Part shown: positions 16,023-23,751 of the stretch, in pieces
Position numbering within the stretch: position 1 is the first letter of the stretch
How the letters are laid out: every line of letters starts with the position of its first letter
Assembly (NCBI GenBank): GCA_903927615.1
Contig: CAIYNU010000022.1
Location: forward strand, 124,001-188,000
Direction: 5' to 3'
DNA length: 64,000 nt
Source: an uncultured Rhodospirillales bacterium
Lineage (GTDB): Bacteria > Pseudomonadota > Alphaproteobacteria > Azospirillales > Azospirillaceae
Made by a program: the position numbers and the translations under genes
Notes under the pieces: generated by a model
Database searches by the model: none
What the model was told of the DNA's origin: nothing
The model's input: the letters and a program-made list of their open reading frames with translations, nothing else

Positions 16023-16805
16023 GTGGATATCGCCATCGTCATTCCAGCGCGTTACGGTTCCCGGCGCTTTCCTGGCAAGCCCATGGCCCCCATTCGCGGT
16101 CGCAGCCTGCTCAATCGGGTATGGTCCATTGCCAAGGCGGTCACCGGCGCCAGCGAGGTCTACATCGCCACCGATGACCAGCGGGTGGCCGCCCATGCCC
16201 AAAGTTTCGGCGCGCAGGTGATCATGACCTCGCCCGACTGCGAGAATGGGACCGAACGGGTTCGTCAGGCCATGCGCACCCTACCCCGCCCCCCCGAAGC
16301 GGTGATCAATCTCCAGGGCGACGCCGTGCTGACGCCGCCTTGGGTCGTGCAGTCCCTGGTTGACGCCTTCCTGGCCGATCCCGGACTTCAGCTCGTCACA
16401 CCGGCGGTGCATCTGAGCTGGCATCAGGTGGAGGAAATCCGCAAGTCGAAGGAGGTCAGCCCGACCAGCGGCACCCTCGTCACCTTCGACAAGAACCTGA
16501 ATGCCCTTTACTTTTCCAAGACGATCATTCCCTACCTGCGCATTCGGACCATGCCCGAACCGCCGGTCTACCGGCACATCGGCATCTACGGCTATCGCTT
16601 CGACGCGCTGGACCATTTGGCCTCCTTACCCCAGACGCCGTTAGAGATTGCCGAGCAGCTGGAACAACTCCGCGCCCTGGAGAACGGCATTCCGATCCGA
16701 ATCGTGCTAACCGACTATCGCGGCCGCACCCACTGGTCGGTCGATGCGCCCGAAGATGTCGTCAAGGTCGAAGAGATCATTGATCGCGAAGGCGATCTGA
16801 TCTGA
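16023..16805 (+). CDS. KdsB-like CMP-sugar synthetase (cytidylyltransferase)
   Basis: The 260-residue protein closely follows 3-deoxy-manno-octulosonate cytidylyltransferase: VIPARYGSRRFPGKPMAPI at the CTP site, YIATDDQRV, NGTERV and LYFSKTIIPYLR, with YRHIGIYGYR. KdsB activates Kdo with CMP for lipid A core. Placement in a cassette with a kinase and a phosphatase-like gene suggests a dedicated sugar other than core Kdo, for example of a capsule or O-antigen. The start is GTG 16023, preceded by AAGGAGA; no in-frame ATG would keep the first strand. Confidence 0.85.
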   Translation: MDIAIVIPARYGSRRFPGKPMAPIRGRSLLNRVWSIAKAVTGASEVYIATDDQRVAAHAQSFGAQVIMTSPDCENGTERVRQAMRTLPRPPEAVINLQGDAVLTPPWVVQSLVDAFLADPGLQLVTPAVHLSWHQVEEIRKSKEVSPTSGTLVTFDKNLNALYFSKTIIPYLRIRTMPEPPVYRHIGIYGYRFDALDHLASLPQTPLEIAEQLEQLRALENGIPIRIVLTDYRGRTHWSVDAPEDVVKVEEIIDREGDLI

Positions 16806-16817
16806 GGAGGTGCGTCC

Positions 16818-17453
16818 ATGGAGATTCTGTTCGCCCGTCACGGCAACACCTTTGCCCCTGGCGATAAGGTCGTCTGGGTCGGCCGGGAAACCGATCTGCC
16901 GTTGGTTGACAAGGGGTGGGCTCAGGCCCGGGCCTATGGCGAGGCGCTGATCCGCCTGAACCTGCGACCCGATCGGATCATCGCCGCCTCGCTTCAGCGC
17001 ACCCGAGGCTTCGCCGACGCCGTCGCCACGACGCTGGACCACAGCCGACCGCCCGAGATCGATTCCCGGCTGAACGAAATCCATTACGGCCACTGGGCCG
17101 GCCGGACGTCCGAGGAAATCGCCGCCGATGCCGCCGGTGCCGAGGCCATGGCAGCCTGGAGCGCCCGTGATACCTGGCCGGCCAACGCCGGTTGGGTCAC
17201 CACCGAGACCGAACTGCTGGACGCCATCCGCGGCTTCGCCGACGACGTGATTGGTCGGGCCGATGCCTCGGGACGCCTGCTGGTGGTGAGTAGCAACGGC
17301 GTCCTGCGCTTCCTGCCGCGGGTGCTGGGCGCAACCGACCACGCGCGATCAAGCTATGTCATGAAGACCGGCTACGCCGGCCTGATCGTTGGAACGCCCG
17401 GTCATTTCAAGGTACGCTTTTGGAACCTTGACCCGGAAAAGCTGAACCCATAG
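16818..17453 (+). CDS. Histidine phosphatase superfamily protein, altered active site
   Basis: The 211-residue protein begins MEILFARHGNTF, the R-H-G motif whose His is phosphorylated in catalysis, and has EIHYGHWAGRTSEE as in the cofactor-independent phosphatase branch (CobC, GpmB). The second catalytic His, normally in V-S-H-G-G, is missing: the segment reads VVSSNGVLRF. Activity may therefore be weak or of another kind. AGGAGG precedes the ATG by 8 bases. It is the last gene of the cassette and would remove a phosphate from a sugar intermediate, by analogy with GmhB-like steps. Confidence 0.75.
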   Translation: MEILFARHGNTFAPGDKVVWVGRETDLPLVDKGWAQARAYGEALIRLNLRPDRIIAASLQRTRGFADAVATTLDHSRPPEIDSRLNEIHYGHWAGRTSEEIAADAAGAEAMAAWSARDTWPANAGWVTTETELLDAIRGFADDVIGRADASGRLLVVSSNGVLRFLPRVLGATDHARSSYVMKTGYAGLIVGTPGHFKVRFWNLDPEKLNP

Positions 17454-17576
17454 AGTGTCGCCACGGTACGAAATGAAGATGTGTCGACTCCGTCGAATAC
17501 TTATTCCGTTGACGAAATACAGGAACCCTCGCCGGTAATCACTGAGTCATGGCAAGGTGCCGTCCGGGAGCGTCCG

Positions 17577-18380
17577 ATGCGCTTGATCAGGTCTCTTATT
17601 GGCACGATGATCCTGTTCGGGGTGTGTTCGGGTGTCGCCGTTGCCGGCCTGCCGAATTGCGGCGATCAGCCGATTCGGCTGGCGTTCCATGAGTATGGAA
17701 TACTGTACAGTAATGGGATCGGCATCAATAAAGACATAGCCGACGAAATTATTAGACGCAGTGGCTGTAAGTTCGAGACATCGGTCTTACCTTGGGCCCG
17801 CATCCTCAACAATCTCGCTGCCGGAACCCTGGAAATGGGCATGTCTGGCATCGATACGCCCGAACGAGGGCAGATTGCCTGGTTTGCACACTACTTTTCA
17901 GGGAAGACATACGTCGTCATTCGGGCGGATCTGGCACAAACCGTTCGGAGCACCGAAAATTTTATGGCGCAGCCGCAGTTACAGATCGGGATCGTCACTT
18001 CATACACCCACGGTCCACATCTCGAGAGCTTCCTGGAGCGTCTTCGGCAAGATAAGCGTGTGCAGGAAGTCCCTGATACAAAAATCAATTTCGTCAAACT
18101 CCAGCATCACCGGATTGACGCACTCCTCACGTCCTCACTGGTCTTCGGACAAATGATCCATGATCTGGGACTGGTCAGTGACGTGGTCGTCCAGGACTGG
18201 GCACCGGCGGAAAAGCGGCATCCGGTCGGGCTGATCATGAGCAAACATCGCTTTTCCGAAAGCGATGTTGAGCCGTGGCGCGATTTGTTGCGGCAAATGC
18301 GGACCGACGGGACCCTAAAGAAGATTTATACGCGCTACCTGCCGGAAGATGAAGCGAATAAGATGCTGACCGATTGGTGA
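17577..18380 (+). CDS. Periplasmic solute-binding protein, family 3-like
   Basis: From ATG 17577 (GGGAG upstream) the protein has 267 residues and a clear Sec signal peptide (about 1-23, hydrophobic LIGTMILFGVCSGVAVAG). The mature part has features of amino-acid-type binding proteins: IADEIIRRSGCKFETSVLPW, MGMSGIDTPERG and a C-terminal LLRQMRTDGTLKKIYTRYL. No permease or ATPase gene is adjacent, so it may be an orphan or a sensory ligand binder. The frame extends upstream to 17481, but that part would hide the signal peptide. Confidence 0.75.
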   Translation: MRLIRSLIGTMILFGVCSGVAVAGLPNCGDQPIRLAFHEYGILYSNGIGINKDIADEIIRRSGCKFETSVLPWARILNNLAAGTLEMGMSGIDTPERGQIAWFAHYFSGKTYVVIRADLAQTVRSTENFMAQPQLQIGIVTSYTHGPHLESFLERLRQDKRVQEVPDTKINFVKLQHHRIDALLTSSLVFGQMIHDLGLVSDVVVQDWAPAEKRHPVGLIMSKHRFSESDVEPWRDLLRQMRTDGTLKKIYTRYLPEDEANKMLTDW

Positions 18381-18512
18381 ATCGGATAACAACACGCTAA
18401 CACTTTAGAGGCCTTGTGGGCACAGCCCCCTTAGATTCTCGGTTTGTTTTGATGGTCCGGTCGCTCCGCCCCCTTGCCGGTGCCAGATTGCGCCCGGCAA
18501 AACCCCGAAATC

Positions 18513-18944
18513 TTACCGCCCCTCCTCTGACTCATCATCGCCCCGTCTCGACGGCGGCACCATACGGCCGCGGTTATTGAGGGCGGCAAGGATACCGCTT
18601 GGCGACCGCACCCCTACCCCTGGCCGACCCGTGGGCGAAGCCAATGCTGCGGAACGGATACCGGTGGGCAACGGCTCCTCTTTTTGCTGCCTGACATGCT
18701 CGCGTGCCCGATTGTCGGCGTCGGCGGCGACCCGCCGTTTGACCTCGGGATCGAGCGTGGAAAACGCCCGGGACGCGAAATCGAAGGCTGGACGCGACCG
18801 CGTAACCAGCACTTGCCGGAGCGCCTTCGACACCAATACGGTATCGATCACCCCGGTGCCGGAAACGCCGTCCAGCGCATCAGCCAGAATACCGATCGCT
18901 TGAAGAGTGCGCTGATCATCAAGCGACAACTGCAATAGTGCCAT
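18513..18944 (-). CDS. Hypothetical protein, 143 aa
   Basis: The sequence begins MALLQLSLDDQRTLQAIGIL and is helical and leucine-rich for about 100 residues, then disordered and Pro/Arg/Gly-rich to an acidic end (GDDESEEGR). There is no signal peptide or membrane segment. Codon use on this strand is natural for the region, but the ribosome site is weak. I recognise no family and cannot assign a role. Confidence 0.55.
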   Translation of the reverse strand: MALLQLSLDDQRTLQAIGILADALDGVSGTGVIDTVLVSKALRQVLVTRSRPAFDFASRAFSTLDPEVKRRVAADADNRAREHVRQQKEEPLPTGIRSAALASPTGRPGVGVRSPSGILAALNNRGRMVPPSRRGDDESEEGR

Positions 18945-19171
18945 GGCGGAGTTCCGTCGGCTTATGATATTTGAGAGCCGGTACCTGATCCGAAAAGGAA
19001 GGTTCAGTTCGCCTGAAGCAGGCGCGGTATCGCATCTTACTGAAGCTATATCATTTCCTTATACGCTTCACAATCACGCGCATTATCGAGTCCAAAGGGT
19101 GATGCCGGCAGGCCTGCGGGGCGCCGAGTGGGCCATGGCTCAGTGATGTTAACCTCAAGGCTGCGAGTCTG

Positions 19172-21718
19172 TCACCGGCCCGCGTTGACCACCTTAGCGG
19201 CCCCGGCCGTGGCTTTGAGGGTCTGGAGCGTGCGCTCGGTGGCCTGGCGTTCCGCGGCCACCCGAATGATATGATTCCGTAGGTCATCGTCGTGCTCGAT
19301 CACGCGCCGGAAGTCGGGTTCGGTCAGTTCAAGCAGATGGCAATAGCCGACCGAGCGGACATCCGCCGTGCGCGGCTGGCCCGTCAGAATGGCCATTTCC
19401 CCAAAAAAGTCGCCCGGTCCCAGGTGGATCGGCGCAGACCGCCCGGGCACCATCACCTCAACCGCCCCGGACGCAATAAAGTACATCGAGTCGCCACGCT
19501 CGCCGCGGTGAACCAGAATCTCGTCAGGCAACGCCAACCGGGCACTCAGCAACCGGGCAATCACCGCCAGGCGGTCCGCGGGCAGTCCGGCAAAAATCGG
19601 GACCCGGGCAATCAGCTCCGGCAGTTGCAAGCCCAAATTCAGCTTGGGCGGCGGCTCAACCCCCTGCCAGCGGCGATCCAGGTCTTGCTTGAGGTCGTTG
19701 AAAACCTCCTGGCTGATGATCGACTCCGCATACATCAGGGAATATTCGGCTTCTTCCATGCGCAGTGCCGCGCGCTTGAGGTACTGATACTCGACCACCG
19801 GCGCATGCTCCGGATATCGCGTCCGAAGCGCCGACAAGGCCTTCTCCACCATATCCCGGCGCCGTTCCAGCACGGTGTCCAACTGCCGGGCGGCGGCTTC
19901 ACCCAGGATTGGCGCCAGTTTGCGCCGGGTCAACGCCAGCAGCGAAATCAGCACCGCGCGATTGATCAACAGCGCCTCGAACCGAAGCGAGAGACGCCGG
20001 GCCAACGGGCCGCGCAGATTGAGCCAACGCTGAAGCCGTATCGCCCATAGCATATGACGACTGAAGCCCAGGGCGTCCCTGGCCGCCTGTTCGTATCCCG
20101 CCACGCCTCGGGTTTTGGCGCCGTCAAGCAACCAACCGGTGCGCTCGGTCAGAGCCTCGACCACCACGCGCGAGATAATGCCGCTCTTGAAGTTGTGAAG
20201 GTAAAGCTCCTCTTCCCGGTTGACCAGAATCACCATGCCGATATAAAGGCGATCATTAAGACACAGAGCCGATGTCGCCGCCAGTTCCTGCTCAATGGCG
20301 GTCAGGCGTTCGGCGTACTGTTCCACGGCGCGGCGGGTGACGCCGGGATCAACCCGATAATCCCGTGACACAGCCTGGACTTTTTCAACCACGGTCGAGA
20401 GCGCCAGCGCCAAGGCCCGGTTGCGCATGGCCAGCTCGGCTGCCGACAGTCGGTCAAGCCCCAGCAGTCGAATCAGCGGCCGGAGGGTGGTCCCGTGCAA
20501 GAACAGCGTCAGCAGCACATAACCCGGCGCCAACACCGCAATGAAATGCACGATTAACGGATCGACGTCCGAATTTTCGGTGACGGCCAGGGCCAAGGTC
20601 AGCGAAACCGCGCCGCGCAGCCCGCCCCACAGAATCACCGCGCTGTGGGCCGGAGCGACCCGTTGAGCCAAGCCCAGCATCGACAGGATCGGCAACAAAC
20701 CAAACAACACCGCCGCCCGCGCCGCCAGCGCCGCCACCATGACCAAGCCCAGCAACAAGACCTCGCTGAACGTGACGTTGGTCAAGTACTGGGGAACCAA
20801 CATCGCCGCCAGCAAAAAGATCATCGAACTGGCCCAAAAACCCAACTGGCGCCAGATGACCTCCAGATCACCCCAGGTCTCGGGCGACACCCGGGTGCGT
20901 CCAACCGAACCGACCACCAGCGCATTGACCACCACTGCCACCACCCCCGAAACCCCAAGGTAATGATCCGCAACGATATAGGTCAGATAGGCGAATGCTA
21001 CGGTCAGCGACACTTCTGACAATGGTACATTGCGTAATGGCGCAACCAGATAGCAAAGAAATCGCCCCATACCATAACCGATCGCGACACCGCCGCCGAA
21101 GTTGATCAGAAAGTCGATCACCGCGTCGCCCAAAACCGGCTGCCGGTCTTGGGTCAACATGGACAGCAGGAGCGTGAACAACACGATCGCGGCGGCGTCG
21201 TTCAGCAGGCTTTCGCCCGCAATCAACAGGGTCAACCGGCGCGGCGCGCCCAGATCCCGGAAGATGCCGATCACCGCCGTCGGGTCGGTGGTCGCCAGGA
21301 TCGCGCCAAGCAGCAGGCAGCCGACCAACGATACGCCCGAGGGTTTCCATACCGCGAAACCAACCACAAAGGTAGAAATCAGCACGGCCACCACCGCCAA
21401 CATCAGGATGGGCGCGATGTCATCCAGCAAGCGGCGAACGTCGATAAAAAATGCGGTTTCAAACAGTAATATCGGCAGAAAAATCACCAGAAACGCTTCG
21501 GCGCTCAGATTGGTGTCGCCTAAAGTGCGCAGAAAGTCGCTCAAAACCCCCAGGCCGTCGAGATCGCCGGCAAAGCGAATCAGGATGCCCAACGCCGTCC
21601 CCACCACCGCCAGCAAGACCGTGTAGGGCATATTGAGCTGATTGGCGAGGGGCGGCAGCAAGCTGACCAGCGCCAGCAACCCGGCAATTCCAAAGACAAC
21701 GACGCTGATATCCTGCAT
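19172..21718 (-). CDS. CPA1 Na+/H+ antiporter with C-terminal cyclic-nucleotide-binding domain
   Basis: From ATG 21718 the protein has 848 residues. Residues 1-400 form a NhaP/SLC9-type transporter with about 12 helices and the CPA1 motifs GESLLNDAAAIVLFTLLL and LWGGLRGAVSLTLAL. A long cytoplasmic helical part follows, and near 690-815 there is a cNMP-binding domain: VHRGERGDSMYFIASGAVEV, then FGEMAILTGQPRTADV, the phosphate-binding cassette with Arg-Thr-Ala. The plan resembles plant SOS1. It likely exports Na+ in exchange for protons under second-messenger control. The upstream extension to 21865 lacks a ribosome site. Confidence 0.88.
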   Translation of the reverse strand: MQDISVVVFGIAGLLALVSLLPPLANQLNMPYTVLLAVVGTALGILIRFAGDLDGLGVLSDFLRTLGDTNLSAEAFLVIFLPILLFETAFFIDVRRLLDDIAPILMLAVVAVLISTFVVGFAVWKPSGVSLVGCLLLGAILATTDPTAVIGIFRDLGAPRRLTLLIAGESLLNDAAAIVLFTLLLSMLTQDRQPVLGDAVIDFLINFGGGVAIGYGMGRFLCYLVAPLRNVPLSEVSLTVAFAYLTYIVADHYLGVSGVVAVVVNALVVGSVGRTRVSPETWGDLEVIWRQLGFWASSMIFLLAAMLVPQYLTNVTFSEVLLLGLVMVAALAARAAVLFGLLPILSMLGLAQRVAPAHSAVILWGGLRGAVSLTLALAVTENSDVDPLIVHFIAVLAPGYVLLTLFLHGTTLRPLIRLLGLDRLSAAELAMRNRALALALSTVVEKVQAVSRDYRVDPGVTRRAVEQYAERLTAIEQELAATSALCLNDRLYIGMVILVNREEELYLHNFKSGIISRVVVEALTERTGWLLDGAKTRGVAGYEQAARDALGFSRHMLWAIRLQRWLNLRGPLARRLSLRFEALLINRAVLISLLALTRRKLAPILGEAAARQLDTVLERRRDMVEKALSALRTRYPEHAPVVEYQYLKRAALRMEEAEYSLMYAESIISQEVFNDLKQDLDRRWQGVEPPPKLNLGLQLPELIARVPIFAGLPADRLAVIARLLSARLALPDEILVHRGERGDSMYFIASGAVEVMVPGRSAPIHLGPGDFFGEMAILTGQPRTADVRSVGYCHLLELTEPDFRRVIEHDDDLRNHIIRVAAERQATERTLQTLKATAGAAKVVNAGR

Positions 21719-21905
21719 GATCCGGACAATCCTTGAATTGCCCATACCGTACCGGCTTGGCGACAGCCCGGCAAGGCCGCTGACTTCCAGGCCGGTCTTC
21801 TGAATGGCAACGGGGTCTGACGGCCAAGGCTGTTCATGCAGATGGCCGGGTGCCCTTCTTTCCAAAGTCTGTTATGTTTCGGCAGGCGATCGAAAGGAAG
21901 TCCGA

Positions 21906-22220
21906 ATGCCGGGTCCAGAAGCGCAAATGCCGTCGCGCCGGCCTCAGCGCCCGGTTGCCGTGGCGCTCACCTTCGAACCGGGTCAGGAAGGGCTACCGCG
22001 GGTGGTCGCATCCGGTCGTGGTTTTGTCGCCGAACAGATTCTGGAATTGGCCTTCGCCAACGGCGTCAAAGTCCGGGAAGATGCCGACTTGGCCCAGATT
22101 TTGGCGGCGGTTGAGGTGGATTCGGAAATACCCATTGAAGCCATCGTTGCCGTTGCCGAGATTCTGGCCCATGTCTACCAGGCCAACGGCCAGTGCCCTG
22201 AACCGGAAGGCCCGGCATGA
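21906..22220 (+). CDS. FlhB C-terminal-like protein (EscU/YscU fold)
   Basis: The 104-residue protein contains PVAVALTFEPGQEGLPRVVA, GFVAEQILELA, VREDADLAQILAAVEVDSEIP and AVAEILAHVYQ, which match the cytoplasmic domain of FlhB (export gate substrate switch). The autocleavage Asn-Pro-Thr-His is absent: the equivalent place reads RRPQRPVAVAL. Similar short FlhB-like proteins can partly replace the FlhB cytoplasmic domain. AAAGGAAG lies seven bases before ATG 21906. It leads a run of four overlapping or abutting genes ending with fliP. Confidence 0.82.
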   Translation: MPGPEAQMPSRRPQRPVAVALTFEPGQEGLPRVVASGRGFVAEQILELAFANGVKVREDADLAQILAAVEVDSEIPIEAIVAVAEILAHVYQANGQCPEPEGPA

Positions 22221-22597
22221 TGACACCGCCCCCCGTCACCATCCTGAACCCGAACCTGCCGGCGGACCCGGATAGTGTGGCCCGGGCGATCGCAGCCCTT
22301 GTCACGATCGTTGACGGCGCCCGCATTCGGACCGAAGCGGGCGAGTCTATCGACTTGGCCGGATTTAACGCGGGAGTCCGCGCCCTTTGTACCGCCGTTG
22401 GCCACCTTGACCCAGCCGCGGGGCAACGGCTGGTGCCGTCGCTGGTCGGCTTGAGCCAAGCCCTGGATACACTGGCAGCGCAGTTGAAGCGCCGGAAACA
22501 CGACGCCGACGAGCAGGCCCGACGCCGCGCCGAGGGGACCCCAGCACCCGCGCGGGTTGCCGAGACTTACCGTTCGACCAACCAGCGCGGCACATGA
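22217..22597 (+). CDS. Hypothetical protein in the flagellar run
   Basis: The gene overlaps the FlhB-like stop by four bases (ATGA), so the two are translationally coupled. The 126-residue product is largely helical (DPDSVARAIAALVTIVDGAR, then LVGLSQALDTLAAQLKRRKH) with a charged, Arg/Gln-rich tail. No membrane segment is present. The position suggests an export-gate or chaperone accessory for flagella, but I cannot place it in a family. Confidence 0.65.
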   Translation: MMTPPPVTILNPNLPADPDSVARAIAALVTIVDGARIRTEAGESIDLAGFNAGVRALCTAVGHLDPAAGQRLVPSLVGLSQALDTLAAQLKRRKHDADEQARRRAEGTPAPARVAETYRSTNQRGT

Positions 22598-22610
22598 CCC
22601 GGACGGCGCC

Positions 22611-22976
22611 GTGACTTCCCCATCACCCGACCTGGACCTGGAAACCCTTCTGCGCTTTGCGCTGGCGCTGGCGGCCGTTCTGGCCCTGATCGGCTTTTCC
22701 GGTTGGGTTTTACGACGTCTGGTCGCTAGCGGCGTGATTACCGGGGCCCTGCTGCCGGCCGGTCCCGGCCGACCCCAACGCCTGAGCATCGTCGAAGTCC
22801 GGCAAGTGGACGTCCGACGCCGGTTGGTGTTGATCCGCCGGGACAACGTCGAACATTTACTGCTGCTGGGGGCGACCGGCGAAATCGTGATCGAGACCGG
22901 AATCGTCGCCGGGGCCAATCCACCGTCACCCCTTCCGTCCGCCACCGGCAACGTCCCCAAGGACACCCCTCCATGA
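22611..22976 (+). CDS. fliO: Flagellar biosynthesis protein FliO
   Basis: The 121-residue protein has one membrane helix (about 13-35, LRFALALAAVLALIGFSGWV), then the FliO fold RLSIVEVRQVDVRRRLVLIR and VEHLLLLGATGEIVIETGI. FliO assists assembly of the FliP ring of the flagellar export gate. I use GTG 22611, which lies between the upstream stop and the membrane helix; an earlier in-frame ATG at 22557 would overlap the previous gene by 41 bases. The stop overlaps fliP by four bases. Confidence 0.8.
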   Translation: MTSPSPDLDLETLLRFALALAAVLALIGFSGWVLRRLVASGVITGALLPAGPGRPQRLSIVEVRQVDVRRRLVLIRRDNVEHLLLLGATGEIVIETGIVAGANPPSPLPSATGNVPKDTPP

Positions 22977-23746
22977 CTGCGCGCCCGCTTACCCCCTCCG
23001 CACGGGTCGGGGCCGTGCTGGCCGCATCCGTCGGCCTATGGCTCCTGGCACCGACCGGGGCCATTGCCCAGAGTGTCAGCCTTGATTTGGGCGCCGGCGG
23101 CGGCGGCACCATGACCGGCCGCATCCTGGAGTTGCTGGCGCTGATGACGGTGCTGTCGCTGGCGCCGTCGATTCTGGTCATGATGACCTGTTTTACCCGG
23201 ATTATCATCGTGCTGTCGTTCTTGCGCACCGCCATGGGTATTCAGCAGGTGCCACCGAACACCGTGATGATCAGCCTCGCCCTGTTCATGACATTCTTCA
23301 TCATGGCTCCGGTGTTCGAAAAGTCATACCATGACGGCATCAAGCCGTTGATCAACGAAGAAATCGACGAGGTCGAGGCGTTCAAGCGCGCGGTCAAACC
23401 GCTTCACGCTTTCATGCTGCGCCAGACCGGGGAACATGATCTGCAACTGTTCCTGGACATGTCCCGCAGCCCGCCGGTGACCGACCCGACCTTAATTCCG
23501 CTTCAGGTTCTGGTTCCGGCGTTCATGATTTCGGAAATCAAGCGGGCTTTCGAAATCGGCTTTCTGTTGTTCCTGCCCTTTTTGATCATCGACGTGGTGG
23601 TGGGCTCGATCCTGATGGCCATGGGCATGATGATGCTGCCCCCGACCATGGTCTCGATGCCGTTCAAGATTATCTTTTTCGTGGTGGTGGACGGCTGGTA
23701 TCTCGTTGCCGGCAGTCTCGCTAAAAGCTTCGGGACTTATGATTGA
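22973..23746 (+). CDS. fliP: Flagellar export gate protein FliP
   Basis: The 257-residue protein has a signal peptide (about 1-32) and the FliP signatures: APSILVMMTCFTRIIIVLSF, RTAMGIQQVPPN, VLVPAFMISEIKRAFEIGF and LMAMGMMMLPPTMVSMPFK. Five or six FliP copies form the core ring of the type III export gate with FliQ and FliR, neither of which follows here. The start overlaps the fliO stop. The gene after it encodes a DNA methyltransferase, so the flagellar run ends abruptly. Confidence 0.96.
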   Translation: MTARPLTPSARVGAVLAASVGLWLLAPTGAIAQSVSLDLGAGGGGTMTGRILELLALMTVLSLAPSILVMMTCFTRIIIVLSFLRTAMGIQQVPPNTVMISLALFMTFFIMAPVFEKSYHDGIKPLINEEIDEVEAFKRAVKPLHAFMLRQTGEHDLQLFLDMSRSPPVTDPTLIPLQVLVPAFMISEIKRAFEIGFLLFLPFLIIDVVVGSILMAMGMMMLPPTMVSMPFKIIFFVVVDGWYLVAGSLAKSFGTYD

Positions 23747-23751
23747 TCGCT

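Noticed and set aside
18943-19146. 67-codon plus-strand frame between the hypothetical gene and the antiporter
   Set aside because: It shares its start region with the opposite gene, has no ribosome site and reads as random sequence.
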